DNA of 64,000 nucleotides, from positions 9,947 through 73,946 of the forward strand of contig DASTQA010000024.1 in assembly GCA_035762005.1 (NCBI GenBank). The letters are read 5' to 3'. The position numbers and the translations under genes were made by a program. The notes under the pieces are model-generated. The model saw only the letters and a list, made by a program, of their open reading frames with translations, did not search any database and was not told the origin of the DNA. How positions within the stretch are numbered: position 1 is the first letter of the stretch; every line of letters begins with the position of its first letter. Source of the DNA: JAIBJN01 sp035762005. GTDB lineage: Bacteria; Actinomycetota; Thermoleophilia; Gaiellales; Gaiellaceae. Shown in pieces: positions 7,477 through 15,259 of this stretch.

Positions 7477-9965
7477 CCGTCGCCGCGGCGCCCTCGCGTC
7501 TCGGCCTGAGCGCCGAGGAGGCGCGGCGCCGGCTCGAGGAGCGGGGCCCGGTCGAGCCTCCGGCGACGAGCCGCTCCTACCGGAGCATCGTCCGGGCGAA
7601 CGTCCTCACGGTCTTCAACCTCATCCTCGCCGTCTTCGGCGGGCTCACGCTCGCGTTCGGCGACTGGCGCGACGCGCTCTTCCTCGGGATCCTCGTCTCG
7701 AACTCCGGCATCGGCATCGTCCAGGAGGTCCGGGCGAAGCGGGCGCTCGACCGCCTCGCGGCGCTCGTGGCCCCGACGGCGACGGTCGTGCGCGACGGCG
7801 AGCCGCGGCCACTGGGCGTCGCCGAGGTCGTCGTCGGCGACCTCGTCCACGTCGAGGCCGGCGACCAGCTCGTCGCCGACGGCCGGCTCGAGGAGGCGAG
7901 CGGCCTGCGGCTCGACGAGTCGATCCTCACGGGCGAGTCCCGTGCCGTCGGGCGGCAGCCGGGAGAGGAGGTGCGCTCGGGCTCCTTCGCCGTCGAGGGC
8001 GCCGCGTACTACGTCGTGACGGCGGTCGGACCGGACAGCTACGCGGAGCGGATCGCGGGCGTGGCGCGCGAGTTCCGCCATCCGCGCTCGCCGCTCGAGC
8101 GTGCGCTCAACCGCCTGCTCGTGATCCTCGTCGGCGTCATGGTCCCCCTCGGCCTCCTGCTCGGGTTCGCCCTCTGGAAGCTCGAAGTCGACGTCGACGA
8201 GGCGGTGCCGCGCTCCGTCGCCGCCGTCGTGAGCCTCGTGCCCGAGGGCCTGATCCTCCTCACGAGCCTCACGTACGCGGTCGCCGCCCTCCGCATGGCC
8301 CGGCGCGGCGCCCTCGCCCAGCAGCTCAACGCGATCGAGTCGCTCGCGGCCGTGGACGTCGTCTGCCTCGACAAGACGGGAACCCTGACCGAGGGGACGT
8401 TGCGCGTCGTCGAGCTCGTCCCGGCGGGAGGAAGGGCGCGCGCCGACCTCGCCGGGGCGCTCGGCCGCTTCGCGGCGAGCTCGCCGAGCCGGAACGTGAC
8501 GCTCGAGGCCGTCGCGTCGGCCCTCCCGGCCGAGGCCGGGGCGGTGGAGGCGCACGTCCCCTTCGCGTCCCGCCGGGGCTGGAGCGGCGTGCAGCTGGAC
8601 GGCGAGAGCTTCGTCCTCGGCTCGCCCGAGCGGTTCCCGCTCGGCACCCTCGCGCGGCGGGCCGAGGGGGAGGCGAGCCGCGGCCGGCGGGTGCTCGCCT
8701 TCGGGACCACCCCGCAGCCCCTGCCCGGCGCCGATGCGGAGGCGGCGCCCGCGGGCTTCGAGCCGCTCGGCCTCGTCGTCCTCGCCGAGAGCCTGCGGCG
8801 CGACGCCCGGGAGACGGTGGAGTTCTTCCGGGCGCAGGGCATCGAGCTGAAGGTGATCTCGGGGGACGCGCCGGCGACGGTCGCGGCGATCGCTGCCGAC
8901 GCGGGGATCGCCGGGGGCGCCGCCCTGGACGGGCGCAGCCTCCCCGAGGACGAGGCCGAGCTCGAGCGGGTCGCCGCGGGGGCGTCGGTCGTCGGCAGGA
9001 TCTCGCCGGAGGGCAAGAAGCGCCTCGTCGAGGCGCTCACGAGGTCGGGCCGCTACGTCGCCATGGTCGGGGACGGCGTCAACGACGTGCCCGCCCTCAA
9101 GGCCGCCCGCCTCGCCGTCGCCCAGGGAACCGGTGCGCAGATCGCGAAGAGCGTCGCCGACATCGTGCTCGTGCGCGGGGAGTTCTCGGCCGTCCCCGCC
9201 ATGGTCGACGAGGGCCGCAAGATCCTCCGCAACCTTCAGCGCGTGGCGAAGCTCTTCGTCTCGAAGTCCGCCTTCGCGGCGTTCCTCATCCTCTCCATCG
9301 GCCTGACGCCGATCGCCTACCCGCTCCTCCCGCGGCACCTGACGCTCGCCGCCTCGCTCGCCGTCGGGATCCCCGGCTTCTTCCTCGCGCTCGCCCCGAG
9401 CTCCGGGCGCCTGGCCGAGACCGGCTTCCTCCGCGACGTCGGGCGTTTCGCCGTGCCCGCGGGGACGGCCGCGGGGCTCGGCGTCCTCTCGAGCTACCTC
9501 TTCTCGTTCTACGTCCTCGACGTCGGCGTCGTCGAGGCGCGGACGGTGGCCACGACCGTCCTCATCCTCGTCGGCCTCTACCTGATCCTCGTCCTCGAGG
9601 CGTCCGGGCGGAGGCGGGGCACGGCGGTGGCGATGCTCTGCCTCGGGCTCGTGGCCGTCTACGGGGTCGTGCTCGGGATCCCGTTCGGGCGCGAGTTCTT
9701 CGACCTGGAGATCCCGGGGCCGGCCGCGGCGCTGACGGCGGCGGCGGGGACTGGGCTCGCGATCGCGGGGCTCTGGCTGACGGACGAGCGCTTCGTCCCC
9801 GGCGGCGAGGCGCGCTTCCGCTCAGCGCAGGGCGCCCTGGGGGTCGGCGCGCCGGAGGTAGACGAACCAGTAGACCGCACCGACCATGAGCGTCCCGCCG
9901 AGGACGTTCCCGATGGTGACGGGAACGAGGTTGTCGAGGAGGAACGCGCTCCACGTCAGGCCTGA
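7473..9965 (+). CDS. P-type cation ATPase, CtpE-like
   Basis: 830 residues with all P-type ATPase landmarks: actuator loop LTGES, phosphorylation site DKTGT with Asp300, and hinge GDGVNDVPAL. The fourth membrane segment contains VPEGLILLTS, the Pro-Glu-Gly-Leu of the branch that includes mycobacterial CtpE, linked to Ca2+ uptake; the ion here is inferred. There is no N-terminal metal-binding domain. Membrane segments cluster near residues 35-80, 215-270 and in a C-terminal set from about 590. The last 48 residues are read antisense to the convergent transporter gene, a 144-base overlap. Confidence 0.9.
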   Translation: MTVAAAPSRLGLSAEEARRRLEERGPVEPPATSRSYRSIVRANVLTVFNLILAVFGGLTLAFGDWRDALFLGILVSNSGIGIVQEVRAKRALDRLAALVAPTATVVRDGEPRPLGVAEVVVGDLVHVEAGDQLVADGRLEEASGLRLDESILTGESRAVGRQPGEEVRSGSFAVEGAAYYVVTAVGPDSYAERIAGVAREFRHPRSPLERALNRLLVILVGVMVPLGLLLGFALWKLEVDVDEAVPRSVAAVVSLVPEGLILLTSLTYAVAALRMARRGALAQQLNAIESLAAVDVVCLDKTGTLTEGTLRVVELVPAGGRARADLAGALGRFAASSPSRNVTLEAVASALPAEAGAVEAHVPFASRRGWSGVQLDGESFVLGSPERFPLGTLARRAEGEASRGRRVLAFGTTPQPLPGADAEAAPAGFEPLGLVVLAESLRRDARETVEFFRAQGIELKVISGDAPATVAAIAADAGIAGGAALDGRSLPEDEAELERVAAGASVVGRISPEGKKRLVEALTRSGRYVAMVGDGVNDVPALKAARLAVAQGTGAQIAKSVADIVLVRGEFSAVPAMVDEGRKILRNLQRVAKLFVSKSAFAAFLILSIGLTPIAYPLLPRHLTLAASLAVGIPGFFLALAPSSGRLAETGFLRDVGRFAVPAGTAAGLGVLSSYLFSFYVLDVGVVEARTVATTVLILVGLYLILVLEASGRRRGTAVAMLCLGLVAVYGVVLGIPFGREFFDLEIPGPAAALTAAAGTGLAIAGLWLTDERFVPGGEARFRSAQGALGVGAPEVDEPVDRTDHERPAEDVPDGDGNEVVEEERAPRQA

Positions 9966-10715
9966 CGTGTCGAGCGCTCCTCCCGCGCCGGCGAGCCGGC
10001 CGGCGTCGCTCTCGACGAAGAGGGCGAAGGGGACGAAGTACATGTTGGCGACGCTGTGCTCGAACCCGGCGGCGACGAAGGCCGCGATCGGGGGGACGAC
10101 GGCCAGGATCCTGTCGGCGGTCGTGCGCGCGCTGTACGTGAGCCAGACGGCGACGCACACGAGCGCGTTGCAGAGCGCGCCCAGCGCGATCGCCTGCCCG
10201 AAGCCGAGCGAGGTCTTGGCGACGCCGATCGCGAGCGCCTGCTCGCCCACGGCGCCGCCGCCCAGCTCGTACTGCCGCCCCGCGTAGACGAGGGCCGCGG
10301 TCGCCACCGCGCCGGCGAAGTTGCCCACGTACACGAGGAGCCACGTCCAGAGGAGTCGCGTCGTGGCGACGCGCCGGCCGGCCCAGGCCATGACGACGAG
10401 GTTGTTGCCGGTGAAGAGCTCCGCGCCGGCGACGACGACGAGGACGAGGCCGAGCGAGAAGGCGAGCCCGGCGAGGAGCCGGGTGACGCCGAAGGCGAGC
10501 TCCCCGGAGCCCGCCGTCACGGTGGTCGCGAAGACCGCGCCCATGGCGATGAACGCGCCGGCCAGCACGGCGAGGGCGAGGAGCTTCCCGGCGGGCAGAC
10601 CCGCCTTCGCCACGCCGACCTCCTCCGCCCGCCGGGCCATCGCCGCCGGGGGGAGGGCGTCGACGCCGCCGGCCGGGAACGCCGGCGCGTCGGCGGGAGC
10701 CGAGCTCGTCGTCAC
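9822..10715 (-). CDS. Formate/nitrite transporter (FNT) family channel
   Basis: 297 residues from a GTG. It contains the FNT signatures GAFIAMGA, AGAELFTGNN, KTSLGFGQA, a central GFEHSVANMYFVP and NLVPVTIGNVLGG, with six membrane helices. FNT pentamers pass formate, nitrite, hydrosulfide or lactate. A nitrite or formate channel beside Usp, Hsp20 and a P-type pump fits an oxygen-limited lifestyle. The final 144 bases overlap the ATPase reading frame on the other strand; the conserved last helix lies inside the overlap, so the overlap is real for this gene. Confidence 0.92.
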   Translation of the reverse strand: MTTSSAPADAPAFPAGGVDALPPAAMARRAEEVGVAKAGLPAGKLLALAVLAGAFIAMGAVFATTVTAGSGELAFGVTRLLAGLAFSLGLVLVVVAGAELFTGNNLVVMAWAGRRVATTRLLWTWLLVYVGNFAGAVATAALVYAGRQYELGGGAVGEQALAIGVAKTSLGFGQAIALGALCNALVCVAVWLTYSARTTADRILAVVPPIAAFVAAGFEHSVANMYFVPFALFVESDAGRLAGAGGALDTSGLTWSAFLLDNLVPVTIGNVLGGTLMVGAVYWFVYLRRADPQGALR

Positions 10716-10773
10716 GCAGTCGTGTTCGCCGTTCGGGCCGAGGCGCCTGCTGGCGCGGGCCGGACCTGGAAGG

Positions 10774-11148
10774 ATGGCCGCCGTGCTCCTGCGCCTGCTC
10801 TTCGCCTGGCTCTCGAACGTCGTCGCGCTCTTCGTCGCCTCGTGGATCGTCCCCGGCGTCGGCTACGGCGACGACTTCTGGGCCCTCTTCATCGCCGGGC
10901 TCGTGTTCGCCGTCGCGAACCTCTTCGTGCGGCCGCTCGTGATCCTCCTCGCGCTTCCCGCGGTCGTGCTCACGCTCGGCCTCGCGCTCCTCCTCATCAA
11001 CACGTTCATGCTCTACCTGACCGACTGGATCGTCCCCGACTTCGAGACCGGGAGCTTCTGGTCGACGCTCGGAGCCGCCGTCATCGTCTGGGTCGTGAAC
11101 ATGATCCTCACCGCCGTCCTCCGCCCCGACGACCGGCTGCGGGGGTAG
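10774..11148 (+). CDS. Four-helix membrane protein, phage_holin_4_2/YvlD type
   Basis: About 124 residues with four hydrophobic helices and short polar ends. FVASWIVPGVGY, NLFVRPLVILLALP and YLTDWIVPDF give the repeated pattern of the YvlD/holin-4 superfamily, which is usually chromosomal and not phage-borne. Function in bacteria is unsettled. The start may be ATG 10774 or GTG 10783; the GTG has GGAAGG nine bases upstream. The next gene starts 11 bases downstream. Confidence 0.75.
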   Translation: MAAVLLRLLFAWLSNVVALFVASWIVPGVGYGDDFWALFIAGLVFAVANLFVRPLVILLALPAVVLTLGLALLLINTFMLYLTDWIVPDFETGSFWSTLGAAVIVWVVNMILTAVLRPDDRLRG

Positions 11149-11159
11149 GATCCGGGCCC

Positions 11160-12596
11160 GTGACCGTCGCTCCAGCGGACCGTCAGCCGCCGCGCCGCGG
11201 GATGAGCGGCGGCCGCATCGCCCTCATCGTCCTCGGCTCGCTCGCCGCGCTCGTCGCGATCGGCTTCCTCGTCGCGGGCGGGGCGCTCCTCTGGCTCCAC
11301 CAGACGCAGCGCGACGACGACGGCTACTTCACCTCGTCGACGGAGCGCTTCGAGAGCGACGGCTTCGCGCTCACCTCGGACGGGTTCGACATCGCGAGCG
11401 AGGCCTCCGCCGAGGACGCGCCCGACTGGCTGCTCGACGAGGGGCGGCTCGCGACGGTGCGCGTCCGCGCCGAGGCTGCCGAGGGCGGCGAGACCTTCGT
11501 CGGGATCGGCCCCGAGGAGGACGTCGGCGCCTACCTCGAGGGCGTGCCCTACGACGAGGTCGAGGACGTCGACCTCGATCCCTTCCGCGCCGACTACCGC
11601 AGCGTCGACGGCACGGGCGAGCCGGAGCCGCCCGGCGAGCAGGCGTTCTGGGCGGTGTCGGCCTCGGGCCCGGGCACGCAGGAGGTCGAGTGGCCGCTCG
11701 AGGAGGGCCGCTGGGCGATCCTCGTCATGAACGCCGACGCGGCCCGCGGCGTCGCCGTCGACCTCGACCTCGGCGCGAAGGTGTCCTTCCTCGTCTGGCT
11801 CGCGATCGGGCTCCTGATCGCGGGCGCGCTGCTCCTCGCCGTGGGGGCGCTCATGATCGCGCTCGGCGCCCGCCCGCGGGGCGGCGAGGAGGTGGAGGCG
11901 GCACCTGCGGTGCCGCCCGCGCCGCTCCCGGCCGAGACGATGGAGGGGGCCGAGCCCTACCCCGTGTCCGTCGAGGGCGTCCGGGACGCGGAGCTGAACC
12001 GCTGGCTGCCCCTCGTCAAGTGGCTCCTCGTCATCCCGCACGCGATCATCCTCGCGTTCCTCTGGATCGCCTTCTTCGTCCTGACGATCGTGGCCGGCTT
12101 CGCGATCCTCTTCACGGAGCGCTACCCGCGGGCGATCTTCGACTTCAACGTCGGCGTCCTGCGGTGGACCTGGCGCGTGCTCTTCTACGCCTACGGAGCG
12201 CTCGCGACCGATCGCTACCCGCCCTTCAGCCTCGGCGCCGCCGACTACCCGGCGGTCCTCGACGTGCCCTATCCCGAGCGGCTCTCGCGCGGGCTCGTCC
12301 TCGTCAAGTGGTGGCTCCTCGCGATCCCGCACTACCTCGTTGTCGGGGCGCTCGTCGGGGGTGGCGCCTGGTCGTGGGGCGACGACGGCTGGTGGTGGGC
12401 CTGGTGGGGAGGCTGGTGGGGCGGCGGACTCATCGGCGCTCTCGCACTGGTCGCCGGCATCTGGCTCGTCCTCTTCGCGCGGTACCCGTCGGGCGTCTTC
12501 GACCTCCTCCTCGGGCTCAACCGCTGGGTCTTCAGGGTCGCCGCCTACGCCGGGCTGATGCGCGACGAGTACCCGCCCTTCCGCCTCGGCCGCTGA
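11160..12596 (+). CDS. DUF4389-type membrane protein with two repeats
   Basis: 478 residues from a GTG with AGGA upstream. An N-terminal helix (about 20-45) is followed by an acidic extracellular-like domain (50-205), a second helix pair, then two related units, NRWLPLVKWLLVIPH...YPRAIFDFNVGVLRW and SRGLVLVKWWLLAIPH...YPSGVFDLLLGLNRW. These are DUF4389 units. The loop between the last helices (about 404-424) is extraordinarily rich in Trp and Gly, with nine Trp in about 21 residues. Function unknown. It probably shares a transcript with the four-helix protein. Confidence 0.8.
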   Translation: MTVAPADRQPPRRGMSGGRIALIVLGSLAALVAIGFLVAGGALLWLHQTQRDDDGYFTSSTERFESDGFALTSDGFDIASEASAEDAPDWLLDEGRLATVRVRAEAAEGGETFVGIGPEEDVGAYLEGVPYDEVEDVDLDPFRADYRSVDGTGEPEPPGEQAFWAVSASGPGTQEVEWPLEEGRWAILVMNADAARGVAVDLDLGAKVSFLVWLAIGLLIAGALLLAVGALMIALGARPRGGEEVEAAPAVPPAPLPAETMEGAEPYPVSVEGVRDAELNRWLPLVKWLLVIPHAIILAFLWIAFFVLTIVAGFAILFTERYPRAIFDFNVGVLRWTWRVLFYAYGALATDRYPPFSLGAADYPAVLDVPYPERLSRGLVLVKWWLLAIPHYLVVGALVGGGAWSWGDDGWWWAWWGGWWGGGLIGALALVAGIWLVLFARYPSGVFDLLLGLNRWVFRVAAYAGLMRDEYPPFRLGR

Positions 12597-12647
12597 CGCC
12601 CCCCGGATCGGCTCAAGCGGCCCGCCCGCGGGGCCGATTCTCTCTCG

Positions 12648-13673
12648 ATGGCCCCCGCTCACAGGTTCCAGGCGCTGCTCGAGCTCTCGCGGACCCTCTC
12701 CTCGAGCCTCGACCTGCGCGAGGTGCTGCGCGAGTTCGCGGCCCGGGCGGCCGAGCTCACGGGCGCGACGGCCGCGGAGCTCTCGACGTACGACCCCTCC
12801 CGGGGTGCGGTCGTCATGCTCGTCGAGTACCGGCAGGGCGAGGAGCAGATCACCGAGCGGGGCGGCCGCGTCTTCGCCCTCGCGGACTTCCCGGCCACGC
12901 GGCGGGTGATCGACTCGCAGGAGCCGGCCCAGATCCGCGTCGCCGACCCGGACGACGATCCCGCCGAGCGGGCGCTCCTGCGCGAGCAGGGCAGGCGCTC
13001 GCTCCTCATGCTGCCGCTCGTGGCCCGGGGCGAGACGATCGGGCTCATGGAGGTGGTCGACGCGGCCGACCGCTCCTGGGACGCGGCCGACGTCGAGTTC
13101 TGCCGGGCGCTCTGCGACATCGTCGCGATCGCGATCCGGAACGCGATGCTGTTCGCGGAGCTCCAGGAGTCGGCCGCGCGGGACACGCTGACCGGCCTCT
13201 ACAACCGTCGCCTCTTCGAGGAGCAGTTCGAGGCGGCCGCGGCGCGCTGTCTGCGCGGGCAGGAGGAGCTGTCGCTCCTCGTCGCGGACCTCGACGGGCT
13301 CAAGCGGATCAACGACCTCGGCGGTCACGGGGCCGGCGACCTCGCCCTGCGCGCCCTCGCCGACGCACTGCGCGCGTCGATCCGCGCGACGGACGTCGCC
13401 TGCAGGCTCGGCGGCGACGAGTTCGCGGTCATCCTCCCCGGCTCGTCGCCCGCCGACGCGCTCCGGGTCGCCGAGCGCGCGAGCGAGGCCCTCGCCGAGC
13501 TCGGGCGCGGCCACTACAGCTTCTCGGGCGGGATCGCCCGCGTCACCCCGGCGCAGTCCTCGAGCGACGACGTCTATCGCTCGGCCGACCTGGCCGCGTA
13601 CCGCGCGAAGGCGGCGGGCGGAGCGAGGACGCTCCTCGCCGTGGAGACGAAGGCCCCCGCCGAGGCTGGCTAG
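12648..13673 (+). CDS. GAF-GGDEF diguanylate cyclase
   Basis: 341 residues. An N-terminal GAF domain (about 10-170; LLELSRTLSSSLDLREVL, MLPLVARGETIGLMEV) precedes a GGDEF domain starting at DTLTGLYNRR. The catalytic GGDEF is exact (255-259), and the inhibitory I-site RATD (246-249) lies five residues before it, so an active, product-inhibited c-di-GMP synthase is expected. It is soluble, with no membrane segment. The GAF ligand is unknown. It ends in a four-base convergent overlap with the ABC ATPase gene. Confidence 0.92.
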   Translation: MAPAHRFQALLELSRTLSSSLDLREVLREFAARAAELTGATAAELSTYDPSRGAVVMLVEYRQGEEQITERGGRVFALADFPATRRVIDSQEPAQIRVADPDDDPAERALLREQGRRSLLMLPLVARGETIGLMEVVDAADRSWDAADVEFCRALCDIVAIAIRNAMLFAELQESAARDTLTGLYNRRLFEEQFEAAAARCLRGQEELSLLVADLDGLKRINDLGGHGAGDLALRALADALRASIRATDVACRLGGDEFAVILPGSSPADALRVAERASEALAELGRGHYSFSGGIARVTPAQSSSDDVYRSADLAAYRAKAAGGARTLLAVETKAPAEAG

Positions 13674-15259
13674 CCGCTCGTCACGGCCGGCGGGACCGGC
13701 CGCGGGCGGCGCTCGAGGTCGAGCCGCTCGTCCGCGTGCTCGACGAGCAGCGGGTCGTGCGTGGCGCACACGACCGCGGTGCCCGTCTCGCGCGCGAGTC
13801 GCAGCAAAAGCTGCGCCACCGCGAGGGCGTTCGCCTGGTCGAGCCGGGCGGTGGGCTCGTCCGCAAGGAGGAGCCGCGGCCGCGCCGCGACCGCGCGGGC
13901 GACTGCGACGCGCTCCCGCTGTCCGCTCGAGAGGTCGGCGACGGGGCGCGCCGCGGCGGCGGCGAGGCCGACGGCGGCGAGCGCCTCCGCCGCGCGTCCG
14001 GCCGCCTCGCCGGCGTCGAGCCCGCGGAGGACGAGGCCGAGTTCGACGTTCTCCGCGGCCGTGTGGAAGGGGACGAGCTCGGTGCCCTGGCCGACGAGGC
14101 CGACGTGCTCGGCGCGGAAGCGGGCTAGCGCATCGCGGTCGAGGGAGGCGAGGCGCCGTCCGAGCACCCGGATCTCCCCGCCGGTCGGGGAGTCGACGCC
14201 GGCGAGCAGGTGGAGGAGCGTCGTCTTCCCCGAGCCGGAGGGGCCCGTCACGGCGGTCAGCAGTCCGCCGGCGAAGGTCGCGTCGAGGTCGGAGAGCGCC
14301 GTCGCGGCCGCCGGGCCTTCGCCGTACGTCCGCGTGACGGCCTCGAGCTCGGCGACGACGGCGCCGGGCCCCGCGCTCCCGGGGAGCGGCGCCTCTTCCA
14401 CGGCCGGGGCCGCCTCCTCGTGCCCGCCCGGGAGGGGCGCGAGCACGATCCCGTCCTCGTGGAGGCGGGCGGTCGCGTGCGTGCGGATCCCCGTGCGCCG
14501 CAGGAGCTCCTCGGAGAGGCGGAGCCAGCCGCCCCGGCCGACGACGATCGCCTCGTCCCGTCCGTCGGCGAGCGCGGCCTCGTCGCTGACACGCCCGTCG
14601 CGCACGCGGACGATGCGATCCGCGATAGCCGCCGACTCCGGGTCGTGGCTCACGAGGATCGTCGTCGTCCCCGCGTCCCGGGCGAGCTCGGCGATCGCCT
14701 CGTAGACGAGGCGCGCGTTCGCCGCGTCCAGCTCGCCCGTCGGCTCGTCCGCGAGGAAGACGCGCGGCCGGTGCGCGAGCGCGGCGCAGACCGCGACGCG
14801 CTGCTGCTCGCCGCCCGAGAGCTCCCGGGGATGGGCGGAGGCGCGGTCGAGGAGACCGACGCGCTCGAGGAGCTCGCTCGCCCGCCTCGCCCGCTCGCGC
14901 GGCGCCAGGCCGGCGAGGCCGAGCTGCAGCCCGACGAGCTCGCGCACCTCGAGCTCCGCGGCGAGGGCGCGCCAGTAGTGCTGGTCGGCGTAGCCGAGGC
15001 TCTCGGCCCGGTAGCGGGCCCGTCCGCGGCGCGAGAGGCGTCCGAGGTCCCGCCCGAGGACGTGCACCGTGCCCGCCGTCGGACTGTCGAGCGCAGCGAG
15101 CAGGCGCAGGAGCGTGGTCTTCCCCGACCCGCTCGGCCCGAGGACGACGCAGACCTCTCCCGGCCGCACCGCGAGCGTGAGGCCCTGGAGGGCGACGACG
15201 CCGCCGTCCGGCGCCGGGTAGACGCGGAAGACGTCCCGGAGCTCGACGGCGCTCGTCAT
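13670..15259 (-). CDS. Tandem ABC-transporter ATPase
   Basis: 529 residues with two complete nucleotide-binding domains in one chain. Domain 1 (about 1-220) has Walker A GPSGSGKTT, signature LSGGEQQ and Walker B VFLADEP. Domain 2 (about 315-525) has GPSGSGKTT, LSSGQRE and LLLADEP. The sequence is of the LolD/MacB type that pairs with FtsX-like permeases. The start overlaps the permease stop (ATGA), so one chain with two ATPases would serve the large permease encoded just upstream. LysR at 18413 is divergent from the pair. Confidence 0.92.
   Translation of the reverse strand: MTSAVELRDVFRVYPAPDGGVVALQGLTLAVRPGEVCVVLGPSGSGKTTLLRLLAALDSPTAGTVHVLGRDLGRLSRRGRARYRAESLGYADQHYWRALAAELEVRELVGLQLGLAGLAPRERARRASELLERVGLLDRASAHPRELSGGEQQRVAVCAALAHRPRVFLADEPTGELDAANARLVYEAIAELARDAGTTTILVSHDPESAAIADRIVRVRDGRVSDEAALADGRDEAIVVGRGGWLRLSEELLRRTGIRTHATARLHEDGIVLAPLPGGHEEAAPAVEEAPLPGSAGPGAVVAELEAVTRTYGEGPAAATALSDLDATFAGGLLTAVTGPSGSGKTTLLHLLAGVDSPTGGEIRVLGRRLASLDRDALARFRAEHVGLVGQGTELVPFHTAAENVELGLVLRGLDAGEAAGRAAEALAAVGLAAAAARPVADLSSGQRERVAVARAVAARPRLLLADEPTARLDQANALAVAQLLLRLARETGTAVVCATHDPLLVEHADERLDLERRPRPVPPAVTSG

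Noticed and set aside
11013..13769. A 918-codon minus-strand open frame
   Set aside because: It lies opposite two well-supported genes (DUF4389 and GGDEF) and has random composition.
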